DNA from: Curvibacter sp.
Lineage (GTDB): Bacteria > Pseudomonadota > Gammaproteobacteria > Burkholderiales > Burkholderiaceae_C
Assembly: GCA_020621965.1 (NCBI GenBank)
Contig: JAHRYV010000007.1
Location: 1-37,665, forward strand
DNA: 37,665 bases
Reading direction: 5' to 3'
Shown: positions 26,467 through 34,772 of the stretch, piece after piece
How the letters are laid out: the number at the start of each line of letters is the position of its first letter
Numbering within the stretch: position 1 is the stretch's first letter
The notes under the pieces: model-generated
What the model saw: the letters and a program-made list of their open reading frames with translations, nothing else
The model's database searches: none
Told to the model about the DNA's origin: nothing
Made by a program: the position numbers and the translations under genes

Positions 26467-28332
26467 TTAAGTGTTGGGGTCGATGGGCTTGATGCTGCCG
26501 GGCACGATTTTCGCGCCGAAGTCACGCATCATGGTTTGCACGAAGGGGTCTTCGTAAATCAGTTTTTCCGCCGCCTGCTGTTTCTCGGCCGCGGCGGCGG
26601 CATTGCGTCTGGCCGGGCTGTCGCCCACGCGACCGATCTCCACGGCCAGCGTCACGCCATGGCCCGCGGCCTGCAGCGCGGCCTGCAGGCGCTCGCGGCT
26701 GGAGGCCGAGTTGAGCGACTCGCGCTCCACGCGCAGCAGCCACTGGTCGCTGTCGCGCGCCACCAGCTGCGACTGCAACGCCAGTTCGCGCACCAGCGCC
26801 GTCACCGCCTCGCTGGCCACCAGCTGCTGGACGGTCAGGTGCCAGAAGGCACCCTCTTCGGTCGGCACCAGCGCAGCGCCCGCGCCGGCGCCGGGCGCCG
26901 GGGTGTCGACACGCGATTCAGGCGCCACGCGTACCGGCACAGCCACCACCTGGGCGGTGGCCGGCGCGGTGGCCCGCGGCACGGCCGGCGCAGCGGGGCG
27001 CACGCCATCGACCACCGGCAAGACCTGGCCGGGCGGTGGCGTGCCAGGCGTCGCCGGGCGCGCAGCCGCTGGCGCAGTGGCCGCTGTGGGTGTGATCGGG
27101 CGTGCCGCCGGTGGCGGTGTGGGAGCGGCTGCCGGGGCGGCGACCGCAGGACGCAGCGGCTGTGCCGGCGCTGCTACCGACGCCTCAGGCGATTTCAGTG
27201 TTTTTTTTTCAGCCGAAGCCGCAGGCCACATGCCGGGCTTGAAGGCCAGCAGGCGCAACAGCACCATGGTCAGCGCGGCGTATTCGTCGGGCGCCAGGCC
27301 CAGCTCGCCGCGGCCGTGCAGGCACAGGCTGTAGAGCAGTTGAGTCTCGTCGGCCGGCAGCAACGCGGCCAGGCGCGCCGTTTCGGCCGCCTCGGGGTCG
27401 GCGTCGGCGCCGCCGCTGTCGGGCACGGCCTGCAGCACGGCCATGCGCTGCAGCACCACGCTCATCTCCTCCAGCGTGGAGGCGGCGCTCAGGCCATTGA
27501 CGCGCAGGGTCTCGGAGGTCTCCACCACCGTCTTGCCGTCGCCGCGCGCCAGCGCGTCGATGAGACGAAACACATGCGAGCGGTCTACGCTGCCCAGCAT
27601 CTGGCGCACCGTGGCCTCTTCCAGGTTGCCGGAGCCGAAGGCGATGGCCTGGTCGGTCAGCGACAACGCGTCGCGCATGGAGCCGCGCGCCGCGCGCGCC
27701 AGCAGGCGCAGGGCCTGCGGCTCGGCCGGCACGTTCTCGGCCGCCAGCACCTTGCCCAGGTGCTCCAGCACGGTCTCAGGCGCCATCGGCCGCAGGTTGA
27801 ACTGCAGGCAGCGCGAGAGCACCGTGACCGGCACCTTCTGCGGGTCGGTGGTGGCCAGCACGAACTTGAGGTACTCGGGCGGCTCCTCCAGCGTCTTGAG
27901 CATGGCGTTGAAGGCCGTGTTCGAGAGCATGTGGACTTCGTCGATCATGAAGACCTTGAAGCGGCCCTGCACCGGCTTGTAGACCGCCTGCTCCAGCAGG
28001 GCCTGGACTTCGTCCACGCCGCGGTTGGAGGCGGCGTCGAGCTCGGTGTAGTCGACAAAACGGCCGGCATCGATGTCGGTGCAGGCCTGGCAGACGCCGC
28101 AGGGCTGATCGGTGATGCCGCCCTGCCCGTCCGGCCCCACGCAGTTGAGTGACTTGGCCAGGATGCGCGAGACCGTGGTCTTGCCCACACCGCGCGTGCC
28201 GGTAAAGAGGTAGGCATGGTGCAGACGCCCGGTCTGCAGCGCATTGCCCAGCGCCCGCACCACGTGCTCCTGCCCCACCATTTCGGTGAAGCTCTTCGGC
28301 CGGTATTTGCGGGCGAGCACGAGATAGGACAT
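26467..28332 (-). CDS. dnaX: DNA polymerase III subunits tau/gamma
   Basis: 621 residues from ATG 28332 ([12 protein letters not shown], the family start). The clamp-loader ATPase subunit. Walker A is GTRGVGKTT (45-53); zinc ligands C64, C78, C81 and C84; Walker B area [11 protein letters not shown]; sensor region [17 protein letters not shown] with the SRC motif. Domain III ends near residue 370, followed by a long Ala/Pro-rich linker and a C-terminal tau domain ([19 protein letters not shown]). At E375-K376-K377 the mRNA carries GAAAAAAAAAC (nine A). Slipping either way leads to a stop within a few codons, so a gamma-like form of about 380 residues is possible. The frame stays open upstream of 28332, but nothing conserved lies there. 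Confidence 0.96.
   Translation of the reverse strand: MSYLVLARKYRPKSFTEMVGQEHVVRALGNALQTGRLHHAYLFTGTRGVGKTTVSRILAKSLNCVGPDGQGGITDQPCGVCQACTDIDAGRFVDYTELDAASNRGVDEVQALLEQAVYKPVQGRFKVFMIDEVHMLSNTAFNAMLKTLEEPPEYLKFVLATTDPQKVPVTVLSRCLQFNLRPMAPETVLEHLGKVLAAENVPAEPQALRLLARAARGSMRDALSLTDQAIAFGSGNLEEATVRQMLGSVDRSHVFRLIDALARGDGKTVVETSETLRVNGLSAASTLEEMSVVLQRMAVLQAVPDSGGADADPEAAETARLAALLPADETQLLYSLCLHGRGELGLAPDEYAALTMVLLRLLAFKPGMWPAASAEKKTLKSPEASVAAPAQPLRPAVAAPAAAPTPPPAARPITPTAATAPAAARPATPGTPPPGQVLPVVDGVRPAAPAVPRATAPATAQVVAVPVRVAPESRVDTPAPGAGAGAALVPTEEGAFWHLTVQQLVASEAVTALVRELALQSQLVARDSDQWLLRVERESLNSASSRERLQAALQAAGHGVTLAVEIGRVGDSPARRNAAAAAEKQQAAEKLIYEDPFVQTMMRDFGAKIVPGSIKPIDPNT
27201..27210 (-). promoter_or_regulatory. 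Nine-A slippage site inside dnaX
   Basis: On the coding strand the sequence is G followed by nine A, reading GAA AAA AAA ACA in frame. One extra A (or a -1 ribosomal shift) gives KKNTEIA then TGA; one A fewer (or +1) gives KKH then TGA. Poly-A slippage makes gamma in Thermus dnaX and a shift at A AAA AAG makes gamma in E. coli. Use of the site here is inferred. Confidence 0.6.
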
Positions 28333-28380
28333 GGACTGGATTCTAAAGGTCCCGGGCAGTCCTCCATGAACAGTGGAGAC

Positions 28381-28410
28381 AAAAAAAGGCAGGCCCAACG
28401 GGCCTGCCTT
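28381..28410 (-). terminator. Rho-independent terminator of the lipoprotein gene
   Basis: An 11-bp perfect stem (28386-28396 with 28400-28410) closes a 3-base loop. Read on the minus strand it is followed by seven T. It lies 24 bases after the lipoprotein stop and upstream of dnaX, so dnaX needs its own promoter between here and 28333. Confidence 0.9.
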
Positions 28411-28433
28411 GCGCGATCCGATTCCGCCTCGCG

Positions 28434-29450
28434 TCAGTTCCTGATCGTGCTCCAGAGCACGTTCGGCGTGCTGGACTCGTAGGTGCCGTCGCCATTGGCG
28501 TCCACCTCCAGCGTGACGTACTGATTGTCCTGGGCCGTGATGCGCAGCTTGGTATTGTTCATGCCGGTCAAGGTCATCTGCCCAGTGTAGGGATAAACAT
28601 CGGCGGCACGCCGGATGAAGCGCGTTGCATGCGGAGCACTGAACGTGACCGTCACGGATGCCAAGGTGTTCGATCCCGTCACCATCCCGCCACCCTCATA
28701 CGAGTCGAGGTAGGTGTAGGTCGCATCCGGCACCCGGTCATGCACCAGCATATAGCCATTCAGGCTGCGGCTGCGGGTTACGCCTGCATAGGTGGCCGAC
28801 ACCGTCAGCGACGGGGCGGAGATGGACTCGCTGATGCTGTTGACGCCATTGACGGCCGTGCTCAGGGTCACGTTGCCATTGGCGCTCAGGCTGTAACCCG
28901 GACCGGACAGCACGAGGTTGCCGAAACTCATCGTCATCTGCCCTGCATAGGGGTAGGTGCCATAGGTGCCGGTCACGCTGTTGACGACAAAGCCCAGGCT
29001 GCCGTTGGCCGTCTGGCTGCCGGTCACGCAGCTGTTGAAGGCGATCGACACGCTGTCACCCGTGGTCACGCCATCGCCGCTGTCATCGGCATCGTTGGCC
29101 GTGATCACCACCGTGCCACCATTGGCGCAGTTCGCGGACACGGATGCGACCGCCCCGCCGATCACCTTGGGAGCCTGGGCCAGATAAGACGGCAGCTTGG
29201 CCATCTCGGCCCACGCCAGTTGCATCAAAGCGCTTTCGTCCGGTGCTTCGGCGGCAGCGCTCATCGGCGACTTCACACTGCTGTCAAACAACTGGAAGGA
29301 AGTCGCCACGGCATCCTGCGCCACGGTCGTCTGATTGGCGGCCGAGATGGGAGCCGCGGGCCCGGCCGAGCTGCCGCCGCCGCTGCCACCACCGCCGCCA
29401 CAAGCACTCAGCAGGACTGCCGTCGCCAGAACGATTGCCGTATTCTTCAA
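28434..29450 (-). CDS. Uncharacterised Gly-rich lipoprotein with internal beta repeats
   Basis: 338 residues from a TTG at 29450. The upstream ATG (29462) contains within it the GGAGG that serves this TTG (6-base spacing), and the TTG start yields a textbook lipoprotein signal (MKNTAIVLATAVLLSAC, lipidated C17). A Gly/Ser linker follows (GGGGGSGGGSS). The mature part is rich in Ser, Thr, Gly and Val and looks all-beta, with a segment YPYAGQMTM repeated later as YPYTGQMTL, suggesting an internal duplication. It has few charges and two Cys (SANCANGG, NSCVTG). I recognise no family. It is a single-gene unit with its own terminator, divergent from ffs. Confidence 0.75.
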   Translation of the reverse strand: MKNTAIVLATAVLLSACGGGGGSGGGSSAGPAAPISAANQTTVAQDAVATSFQLFDSSVKSPMSAAAEAPDESALMQLAWAEMAKLPSYLAQAPKVIGGAVASVSANCANGGTVVITANDADDSGDGVTTGDSVSIAFNSCVTGSQTANGSLGFVVNSVTGTYGTYPYAGQMTMSFGNLVLSGPGYSLSANGNVTLSTAVNGVNSISESISAPSLTVSATYAGVTRSRSLNGYMLVHDRVPDATYTYLDSYEGGGMVTGSNTLASVTVTFSAPHATRFIRRAADVYPYTGQMTLTGMNNTKLRITAQDNQYVTLEVDANGDGTYESSTPNVLWSTIRN

Positions 29451-29537
29451 GATCGCCTCCATGGAAAAGTATTTAGAACCACGGCGATCCTAGGACATGC
29501 CGGTGCAACACTCAGCGCAAAAAGGTATCCATTCGTT

Positions 29538-29543
29538 TACAAT
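29538..29543 (+). promoter_or_regulatory. Candidate -10 box for ffs
   Basis: TACAAT ends 6 bases before the predicted 5' end of the SRP RNA at about 29550, the correct spacing for a -10 box. No convincing -35 box is seen. Confidence 0.5.
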
Positions 29544-29549
29544 CAAAAG

Positions 29550-29645
29550 CGACGGGCCTTCCCGCATGGTGAAGCGGCCAACCGGGTCAGGTGGGGAACC
29601 AAGCAGCCCTAACTGTGGAGCCAGTGCCGGGGTCGAGGTCCGTCA
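29550..29645 (+). ncRNA. ffs: Signal recognition particle RNA (4.5S type)
   Basis: The conserved core GGGTCAGGTGGGGAACC followed by AAGCAGCC (29583-29608) matches the 4.5S RNA apical domain that binds Ffh: symmetric loop, short stem and GGAA tetraloop. The closing pairs of the tetraloop stem read GG/CC here rather than CC/GG as in E. coli, a compensatory swap. The 5' end GACGGGCCTT (29551-29560) pairs with 3' GAGGTCCGTC (29635-29644), closing the hairpin. A length of about 96 nt suits the small bacterial form. Placement just upstream of dnaX is common in bacteria. An intrinsic terminator follows within 10 bases. Ends are approximate. Confidence 0.9.
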
Positions 29646-29653
29646 CCTCATTC

Positions 29654-29686
29654 AAAAAAAAGCCGCCTACGTGGGCGGCTTTTTTT
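29654..29686. terminator. Bidirectional terminator between ffs and the flavoprotein gene
   Basis: AAGCCGCC pairs with GGGCGGCTT around a 5-base loop, flanked by a run of A on the left and a run of T on the right, so it can stop transcription from both directions. It serves ffs (plus strand) and the flavoprotein gene that ends at 29690 (minus strand). Confidence 0.9.
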
Positions 29687-29689
29687 CGC

Positions 29690-31012
29690 TCAGACCTTGA
29701 GGTAACGCAACACTCCCGCGCCGGCTCGCCGGCCGCTGGCAAAGCAGGCGGTCAGCAGGTAACCGCCGGTCGGTGCTTCCCAGTCCAGCATCTCGCCGGC
29801 ACAGAACAAACCAGGCAGGGCTTCGCACATCAGGTCGGCGTTCAGCACCTCGAACAGCACGCCGCCGGCGCTGCTGATGGCCTCGTCGATCGGCCTGGCC
29901 GCCACCAGCTGCAGCGGCAGCGCCTTGATGGCCCGCGCCAGCGTGGTCGGGTCGTGCATCTCTTCCTTGCTCAACAGCTCATGCAGGATGGCGGCCTTGA
30001 TGCCCTCGAGGCCGAGCCGGCTCTTGAGGTGGCTGGAGAGCGAACGCGAGCCGCGTGGATAGGACACTTCGGCCAGCACGCGCGCGGCCGGCATGTCCGG
30101 CAGCAGGTCCAGATACAACGTGGCGTGGCCGGTGCGGATGATCTCCTCGCGCAGCAGGCCGGAGGCCGCATAGACCAGGCTGCCCTCCACGCCCGTGGCC
30201 GTGGCGACGAACTCGCCCTTGCGTTCGAAAAGACGACCATGCCCGTCCGTGCAACGGATGGCCACGGTCTTGAACGGCATGCCGGCGTAGCGGCTGGCGA
30301 AGAACTCGCTCCACCCAGCCGGCGCCGACACGGCCTGCACCGGCAGGGTCTGGCCCTCGGGCGGCAGCCTGCGCTGCGCGGCCACATCGAAACCGCAGTT
30401 GGCCGGCAGCAGCGGCGCCACCGCCACACCGCGCTCCACCAACAACGGCACCCAGGCGCCGTTGGAGCCCAGCCGCGCCCAGCTGCCGCCGCCCAGGGCC
30501 AGCACCACGGCATCGGCGCTCACACGCACTTCGCCCTGCGGCGTTTCGAAGCGCAAGGCACGGCCGTCCTCGCTCCAGCCGGTCCAGCGGTGCCGCATGT
30601 GGAACTGCACGCCCCTCCCATCATGTTTCGCGCCGTGCGCCGGATGGCGCAGGCGCTGCAACCAGGCGCGCAGCAGTGGCGCAGCCTTCATGTCCTTGGG
30701 GAACACGCGGCCCGAGCTGCCGACAAAGGTCTCGATGCCCAGGCCCTGCGCCCAGGCCCGCAGCTCGGGGGCGCCGAAGTCGCGCAGCAGGCCCTCGATC
30801 TGCACGCGGCGCGTGCCATAACGTTCGGCAAAACGGTCGGCCGATTCGGAATGCGTGAGGTTCATGCCGCCCTTGCCGGCCAGCAGGAACTTGCGCCCCA
30901 CCGAAGGCATGGCATCGTACAGGTCCACCGCCACGCCGGCCTCCACCAGCACCTCGGCCGCCATCAGGCCGGCCGGGCCGCCGCCGATCACCACCACTTT
31001 TTTGTTCTGCAT
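29690..31012 (-). CDS. FAD-dependent oxidoreductase, PP_4765/HI0933-like flavoprotein
   Basis: 440 residues from ATG 31012 (MQNKKVVVIGGGPAGLMAAE), with an alternative ATG three codons earlier at 31021. The FAD-binding Rossmann motif VVVIGGGPAGLMA is at the N-terminus, followed by the family segment GRKFLLAGKGGMNLTHSE. A second signature is VLALGGGSWARLGSNGAW near the middle, and the C-terminal FAD contact is GLFCAGEMLDWEAPTGGYLL. The layout matches the HI0933-like/BaiN superfamily, more precisely the PP_4765-type group, whose substrate is unknown. It stands alone, ends at the bidirectional terminator, and is not translationally coupled to anything. Confidence 0.9.
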   Translation of the reverse strand: MQNKKVVVIGGGPAGLMAAEVLVEAGVAVDLYDAMPSVGRKFLLAGKGGMNLTHSESADRFAERYGTRRVQIEGLLRDFGAPELRAWAQGLGIETFVGSSGRVFPKDMKAAPLLRAWLQRLRHPAHGAKHDGRGVQFHMRHRWTGWSEDGRALRFETPQGEVRVSADAVVLALGGGSWARLGSNGAWVPLLVERGVAVAPLLPANCGFDVAAQRRLPPEGQTLPVQAVSAPAGWSEFFASRYAGMPFKTVAIRCTDGHGRLFERKGEFVATATGVEGSLVYAASGLLREEIIRTGHATLYLDLLPDMPAARVLAEVSYPRGSRSLSSHLKSRLGLEGIKAAILHELLSKEEMHDPTTLARAIKALPLQLVAARPIDEAISSAGGVLFEVLNADLMCEALPGLFCAGEMLDWEAPTGGYLLTACFASGRRAGAGVLRYLKV

Positions 31013-31081
31013 TTCAATCATTCCATTCACCGGCGCGCGACACCCACGCCATGCACCCACCCAGACCAGGGGCACCACGGA

Positions 31082-31140
31082 CCCGGCTCAGCCGGGCCGT
31101 TGGTGCCGCCCCCCCTCCCGCCGCAGGCGAGAGAGGGGGG
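31082..31140. repeat. GC-rich hairpins downstream of the AddA-like gene
   Basis: Two adjacent structures in the 159-base gap between the helicase and flavoprotein genes: CCCGGC/GCCGGG with a 3-base loop (31082-31096), and CCCCCCTC (31110-31117) with GAGGGGGG (31133-31140). The second resembles in style, not in exact sequence, the C/G-run hairpins of the 34415-34741 element. It may be an interspersed REP-like repeat. No T tract follows. Confidence 0.45.
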
Positions 31141-31171
31141 AGACGCGCAGCGGCTCAGGGGGTGTTTCACC

Positions 31172-34100
31172 TTATTCGATCTCTTCCAGGGTTCCCTGTG
31201 CGCTCAGGAAGGCGGCCCGCACCGTCTCCCCCGGGCAGGCGGCCTGCACCGCTGTGCGGTAGCCGCGCAGCTGCGCTCGCAATTCGTCCTGCAACAGCGG
31301 CTGCGCCGCCGATTTGTAGTCCAGCACCCACCAGGCGCCGTCCTTGCGCTGCACCAGCCGGTCGACGCGGCGCACGCTGCCCTGCAGCGTGACCGGCACC
31401 TCATTGCCCTGCCAGGCCAGCTCGGCAGCGCGCCAGGCCCAGGCGCCTTCACCGCGCAGGATGCGTTGCGCCATGGCTGCCGCCTGAGCGGCCTGCGCCT
31501 CCTCCAGGCCGAACTCGGCGCCGGCGCGCTGCACCTGGGCCGCGGACCAGCCGGTGGCGTCCAGCGCCGCCCACTCCAACAGGCGGTGCATGGCCTGGCC
31601 GATCAGGGCTTCGGGCGTGGCCGGCTCCGGGGTTGCTCCTTTGTTGATAGCAACGACTTCGGCGGGCGGCATCACCGGCAGCACGGGCAGCACAACCGTG
31701 TCCGCGGCCTGGGTCGTGCCGACGCCCGCCGGCTCCGGAATGTCCTGCAGCGCCAGTGGCTCCGTGCCCGCCGCCAGGCGCTGCCACCAGCTCGCACCGT
31801 TCGGATGGTGCGGCTGCACCGAAGACAACACCAGACGCTGCTGGGCCCGTGTCAGCGCCACATACAGCGCGTTGAGTTCCTCGCGCTGGCGCGCCTGTTC
31901 TTCCACCACCATCGCCTCGCGCACGCTGGGCGGCACGCGGCTTTCGCTGGCCAGGAAGATGAAACTGCGCGGGGCCGCGGCCTCACCCGGCCAGTCCAGC
32001 AGCACACTCATGGTCTGGGCGCGCTGGGCCGGGGCATCGGTGTCCAGCAGCAGCACGAGTTCGGCCTCCAGCCCCTTGGCGCCATGCACCGTCAGCAGGC
32101 GCACGGCGTCGGCGTCGGCCTGCGTGGGCGCCGGCACGCCGCCGGCCTTGAGCGCGCGCACGAAGGCGTAGGGGGTGGCGTAACGCGCGCCGTCCACCTG
32201 CAGGGCCGCGGCCAGCAGCGCCTGCAGCCGGGTGCGTACCGCCTCGCGCAGTGTCGGCGGCGCGGCGGCGACGAAACGCGCCAGCACGTCGCCGTCCTCA
32301 AAAATGGCGTCCAGGGCATCGTGCGGCGGCAGCGTGTCCAGCCAGCGCTTCCAACGCTGCAGCTGCAGGCCACAAGCCTGCAGGGCCGGCGGCAGCCCCT
32401 GCCCTTGCGACAACAGGTCGAACCAGGGTTGCTTGAGTTCACGCTGGCGCAGCGCCAGCTGGATCAGCTCCTCGTCGCTGGTGCCGAACAGCGGTGACTT
32501 GAGGGCACGCGCCAGGGACAGGTCATGCGCCGGCGAGACCAGTGCATCGAGCAGGGCCACCAGGTCCTGCACCTCGGGTGCTTCGCCGAGGTCGGTCTTT
32601 TCGGGCTGTTGCGCGGGGATGCCCAGCTCGCGCAGCTCCTGCTGCATCACCGCCAGGCGGTCGCGCTTGCGCGCCAGCACCATGATGTCACGCGGATGCA
32701 GGCCACCGGCCACCTGGGCGGCCAGCCAGCGTGCCGCCTGGCGGCACTCGAGTGTGCGCAGTGTCTCCTCGGGGGTGACACGCGGCTGGGTCAGGCTGTC
32801 GCGCCAGCCCTGCGGGCCCGCTGTGCCTTCGTCTTCCTTCCCGGGCCGCGGGATCTGCGGCAGGGCCCACACACGGCCCGGCTCGTTCGACTCGGTCGTG
32901 TGCGGGCGGAAGCCGGCGTATTCACCCTGCGCCTGCGCCTGCCCCATGGCCTGGTTCACCAGGGCCAGCACGGGCGGCGCGTTGCGCCGCGTGTGGTCGC
33001 AGCTCAGCAGGTCGCCGCCGAGCGCACGCACAAAACCCTGCGCCGCGATGAAGACCTGCGGCTCGGCGCGGCGAAAGCGGTAGATGCTCTGCTTCGGGTC
33101 GCCGACGATGAACAGTCTGGGCGCCTGCGCGCCGCCGCCGCTGCCCGCGTAGCCGCTGAGCCAGGCGTGCAGGGCCTGCCACTGCAGCGGGTTGGTGTCC
33201 TGGAACTCGTCGATCAGCAGGTGGCGCGTGCGCGCATCGAGTCGCTCCTGCACCCAGCCGCCCAGCACGGGGTCGGCCAGCAGATGCAGCGCCGCGCGTT
33301 CGATGTCGCTCATGTCGACCCAGCCGCGCTCGCGCTTGAGCGCGGCGTATTCCTCCACCAGCGCGCGCGTGAGGCGCGTCATGCTCTGCTGGTAGCACCA
33401 GGCCTCGTGCTGGGTGTCGGCCTCCAGCACGCGCAGCACCTGCTCCTGGACGCCGCGCACCTCTTCGATGCCGGCGACCTTGTCGCTGAACTTGCGGGAA
33501 CTGCCGGTCTGCGTCAGCAGCGCGGCCAGCACACCCTGGGCATCACCATTCGTCAGGGCGGTTTCCAGCTCGACGCCCTTGGCGCTGAACGTGGCCTGGC
33601 TGGCCTGCCCCAGCAGCCGCGCCGCCTGCTGCAGGGCCTGGCGCAGCGGACCTTCAGCCAGCAACACGGCGCGCGGCTCCTCGACGCCGGCCCATTCGGG
33701 GTAGTGGTCACGGAAATGCGGCACCGACGCCGCCACCGCACCCTGCGCGTCCGCCAGCGTGAATTCCACCCGCCGCTGCAAGGCGGCGGTCAGCGCGTTC
33801 TCAGTCTGAAAGCGCCCATGGCCGGCCACCACGTCCTGGTAGTCCTGCCGTGCCGCGGCATCCTGCAGTAGGCGCGCCTGGAACGGCCGCCACACCTGGG
33901 CCACCGCCGGCGCATCGTCCTCCAGCAGTTCGTAGCCCGCCGGCAAACCCAGGGTCTCCAGCACCGACAGCGGCGCGTTGCGCAGCAGCGCGGCGAACCA
34001 GCTGTGGAAGGTGCGGATCTGCACCGGCCGGCCTTGCGCCAGCAGCTGGCCATAGAGCTGGCGCAGGGGCTCGCACAAATCCCGCGCGCGGGCCGGCTCC

Positions 34101-34392
34101 ACGCCGCGGATCAGCAACTCCTGGTACAGCTGCTCGTCGCCTTCGTGAGCAAATTTCTCCAGCCACTCCATCAGGCGCTGACGCATCTCGCCGGCCGCCT
34201 TCTTGGTGAAGGTGATGGCCAGGATCTCCTGCGGCGCCGCGCCTTCGAGCAAGGCGCGCAGGATGCGCGAGACCAGCATCCAGGTCTTGCCGGCACCGGC
34301 ACAGGCTTCACCGCACGTGACGGCTCGGTGCAGGCGATCTGTAGAAGTCTTCGCGTGACGGGGTGGCAGTTGAGTTCGTAGGCCGGGGTCAT
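31172..34392 (-). CDS. addA: AddA-like helicase-nuclease (UvrD family) with disrupted N-terminus
   Basis: A RecBCD/AddAB-type repair helicase with all motifs from motif I on intact: CAGAGKTWML, ITFTKKAAGEM, LIDEFQDTNPLQW, IVGDPKQSIYRFRRAE, LLTVHGAKGLEAELVLLLD, LNALYVALTRAQQRLVLS, and a C-terminal nuclease WWVLDYKS with QLRGYRTAV. The natural start is ATG 34392 (GGAGG 7 bases upstream; MTPAYELNCHPVTR). That frame does not connect to the rest: between 34308 and 34352 the expected chain hops among three frames, as if about three small indels had occurred. The main frame stays open to 34636, so an unusual start (for example GTG 34408) could still make protein. Decay, sequencing error or alternative initiation are all possible. 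Confidence 0.85.
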
Positions 34393-34414
34393 TGTTTGCC
34401 TCCGGCACGGTTTT

Positions 34415-34741
34415 TATCCCCCTATCTCCCCGCCCTTCCCACCCGCCGGGCGGAAGGGAGCCGATTGGCTTCTGGTTGCTGGATGCTTCTACGACGCCAA
34501 CGTCACCACTGTGTTTTGGGCACCAGCATTCCATGCCGATGGTCGTAGAGAACGCGGATGTATGTGCACGCCCCGGCTGCGCTGCGCGCCAGCTATCGAG
34601 CCATTGACTACGACCGTAGCCGAGCAATCTCAGCACACCACTGCCGTTGCGCCGCCTCCCACGTAGAAGCAGCCGCGCGACGAAACAAAATCGGCTCCCC
34701 TTCCCGCCCCGGCGGGGGTGGGAAGGGGGCGGGGGGGGATA
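34415..34741. repeat. Large imperfect inverted repeat between the addB- and addA-like genes
   Basis: The 380-base spacer has no credible gene. Its arms (34415-34493 and 34662-34741, about 80 bases each) are inverted copies. Shared blocks are TATCCCC with GGGGATA at the outer ends, a CCTTCCCACCC-type core, AGCCGATT (34459-34466) with AATCGGCT (34689-34696), and TGCTTCTACG (34484-34493) with CGTAGAAGCA (34662-34671). The last two pairs are separated by exactly 17 bases on both sides. Each arm carries its own C/G-rich hairpin. The 168-base centre has a further pair GGTCGTAG (34541-34548) with CTACGACC (34608-34615). It resembles a REP doublet or a MITE. The normal neighbours would be expected almost back to back. 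Confidence 0.7.
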
Positions 34742-34772
34742 GAAAGCAACGCCCTACGTGAGTAGAAAAGTC

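Noticed and set aside
34393-34636. N-terminal extension of the AddA-like protein through the inverted repeat
   Set aside because: The frame is open but encodes repeat sequence with no similarity to helicase N-termini; the natural start with a strong ribosome site is at 34392 in another frame.
34415-34741. Insertion sequence with transposase
   Set aside because: The inverted arms look mobile, but the 168-base centre has no transposase-like coding sequence.
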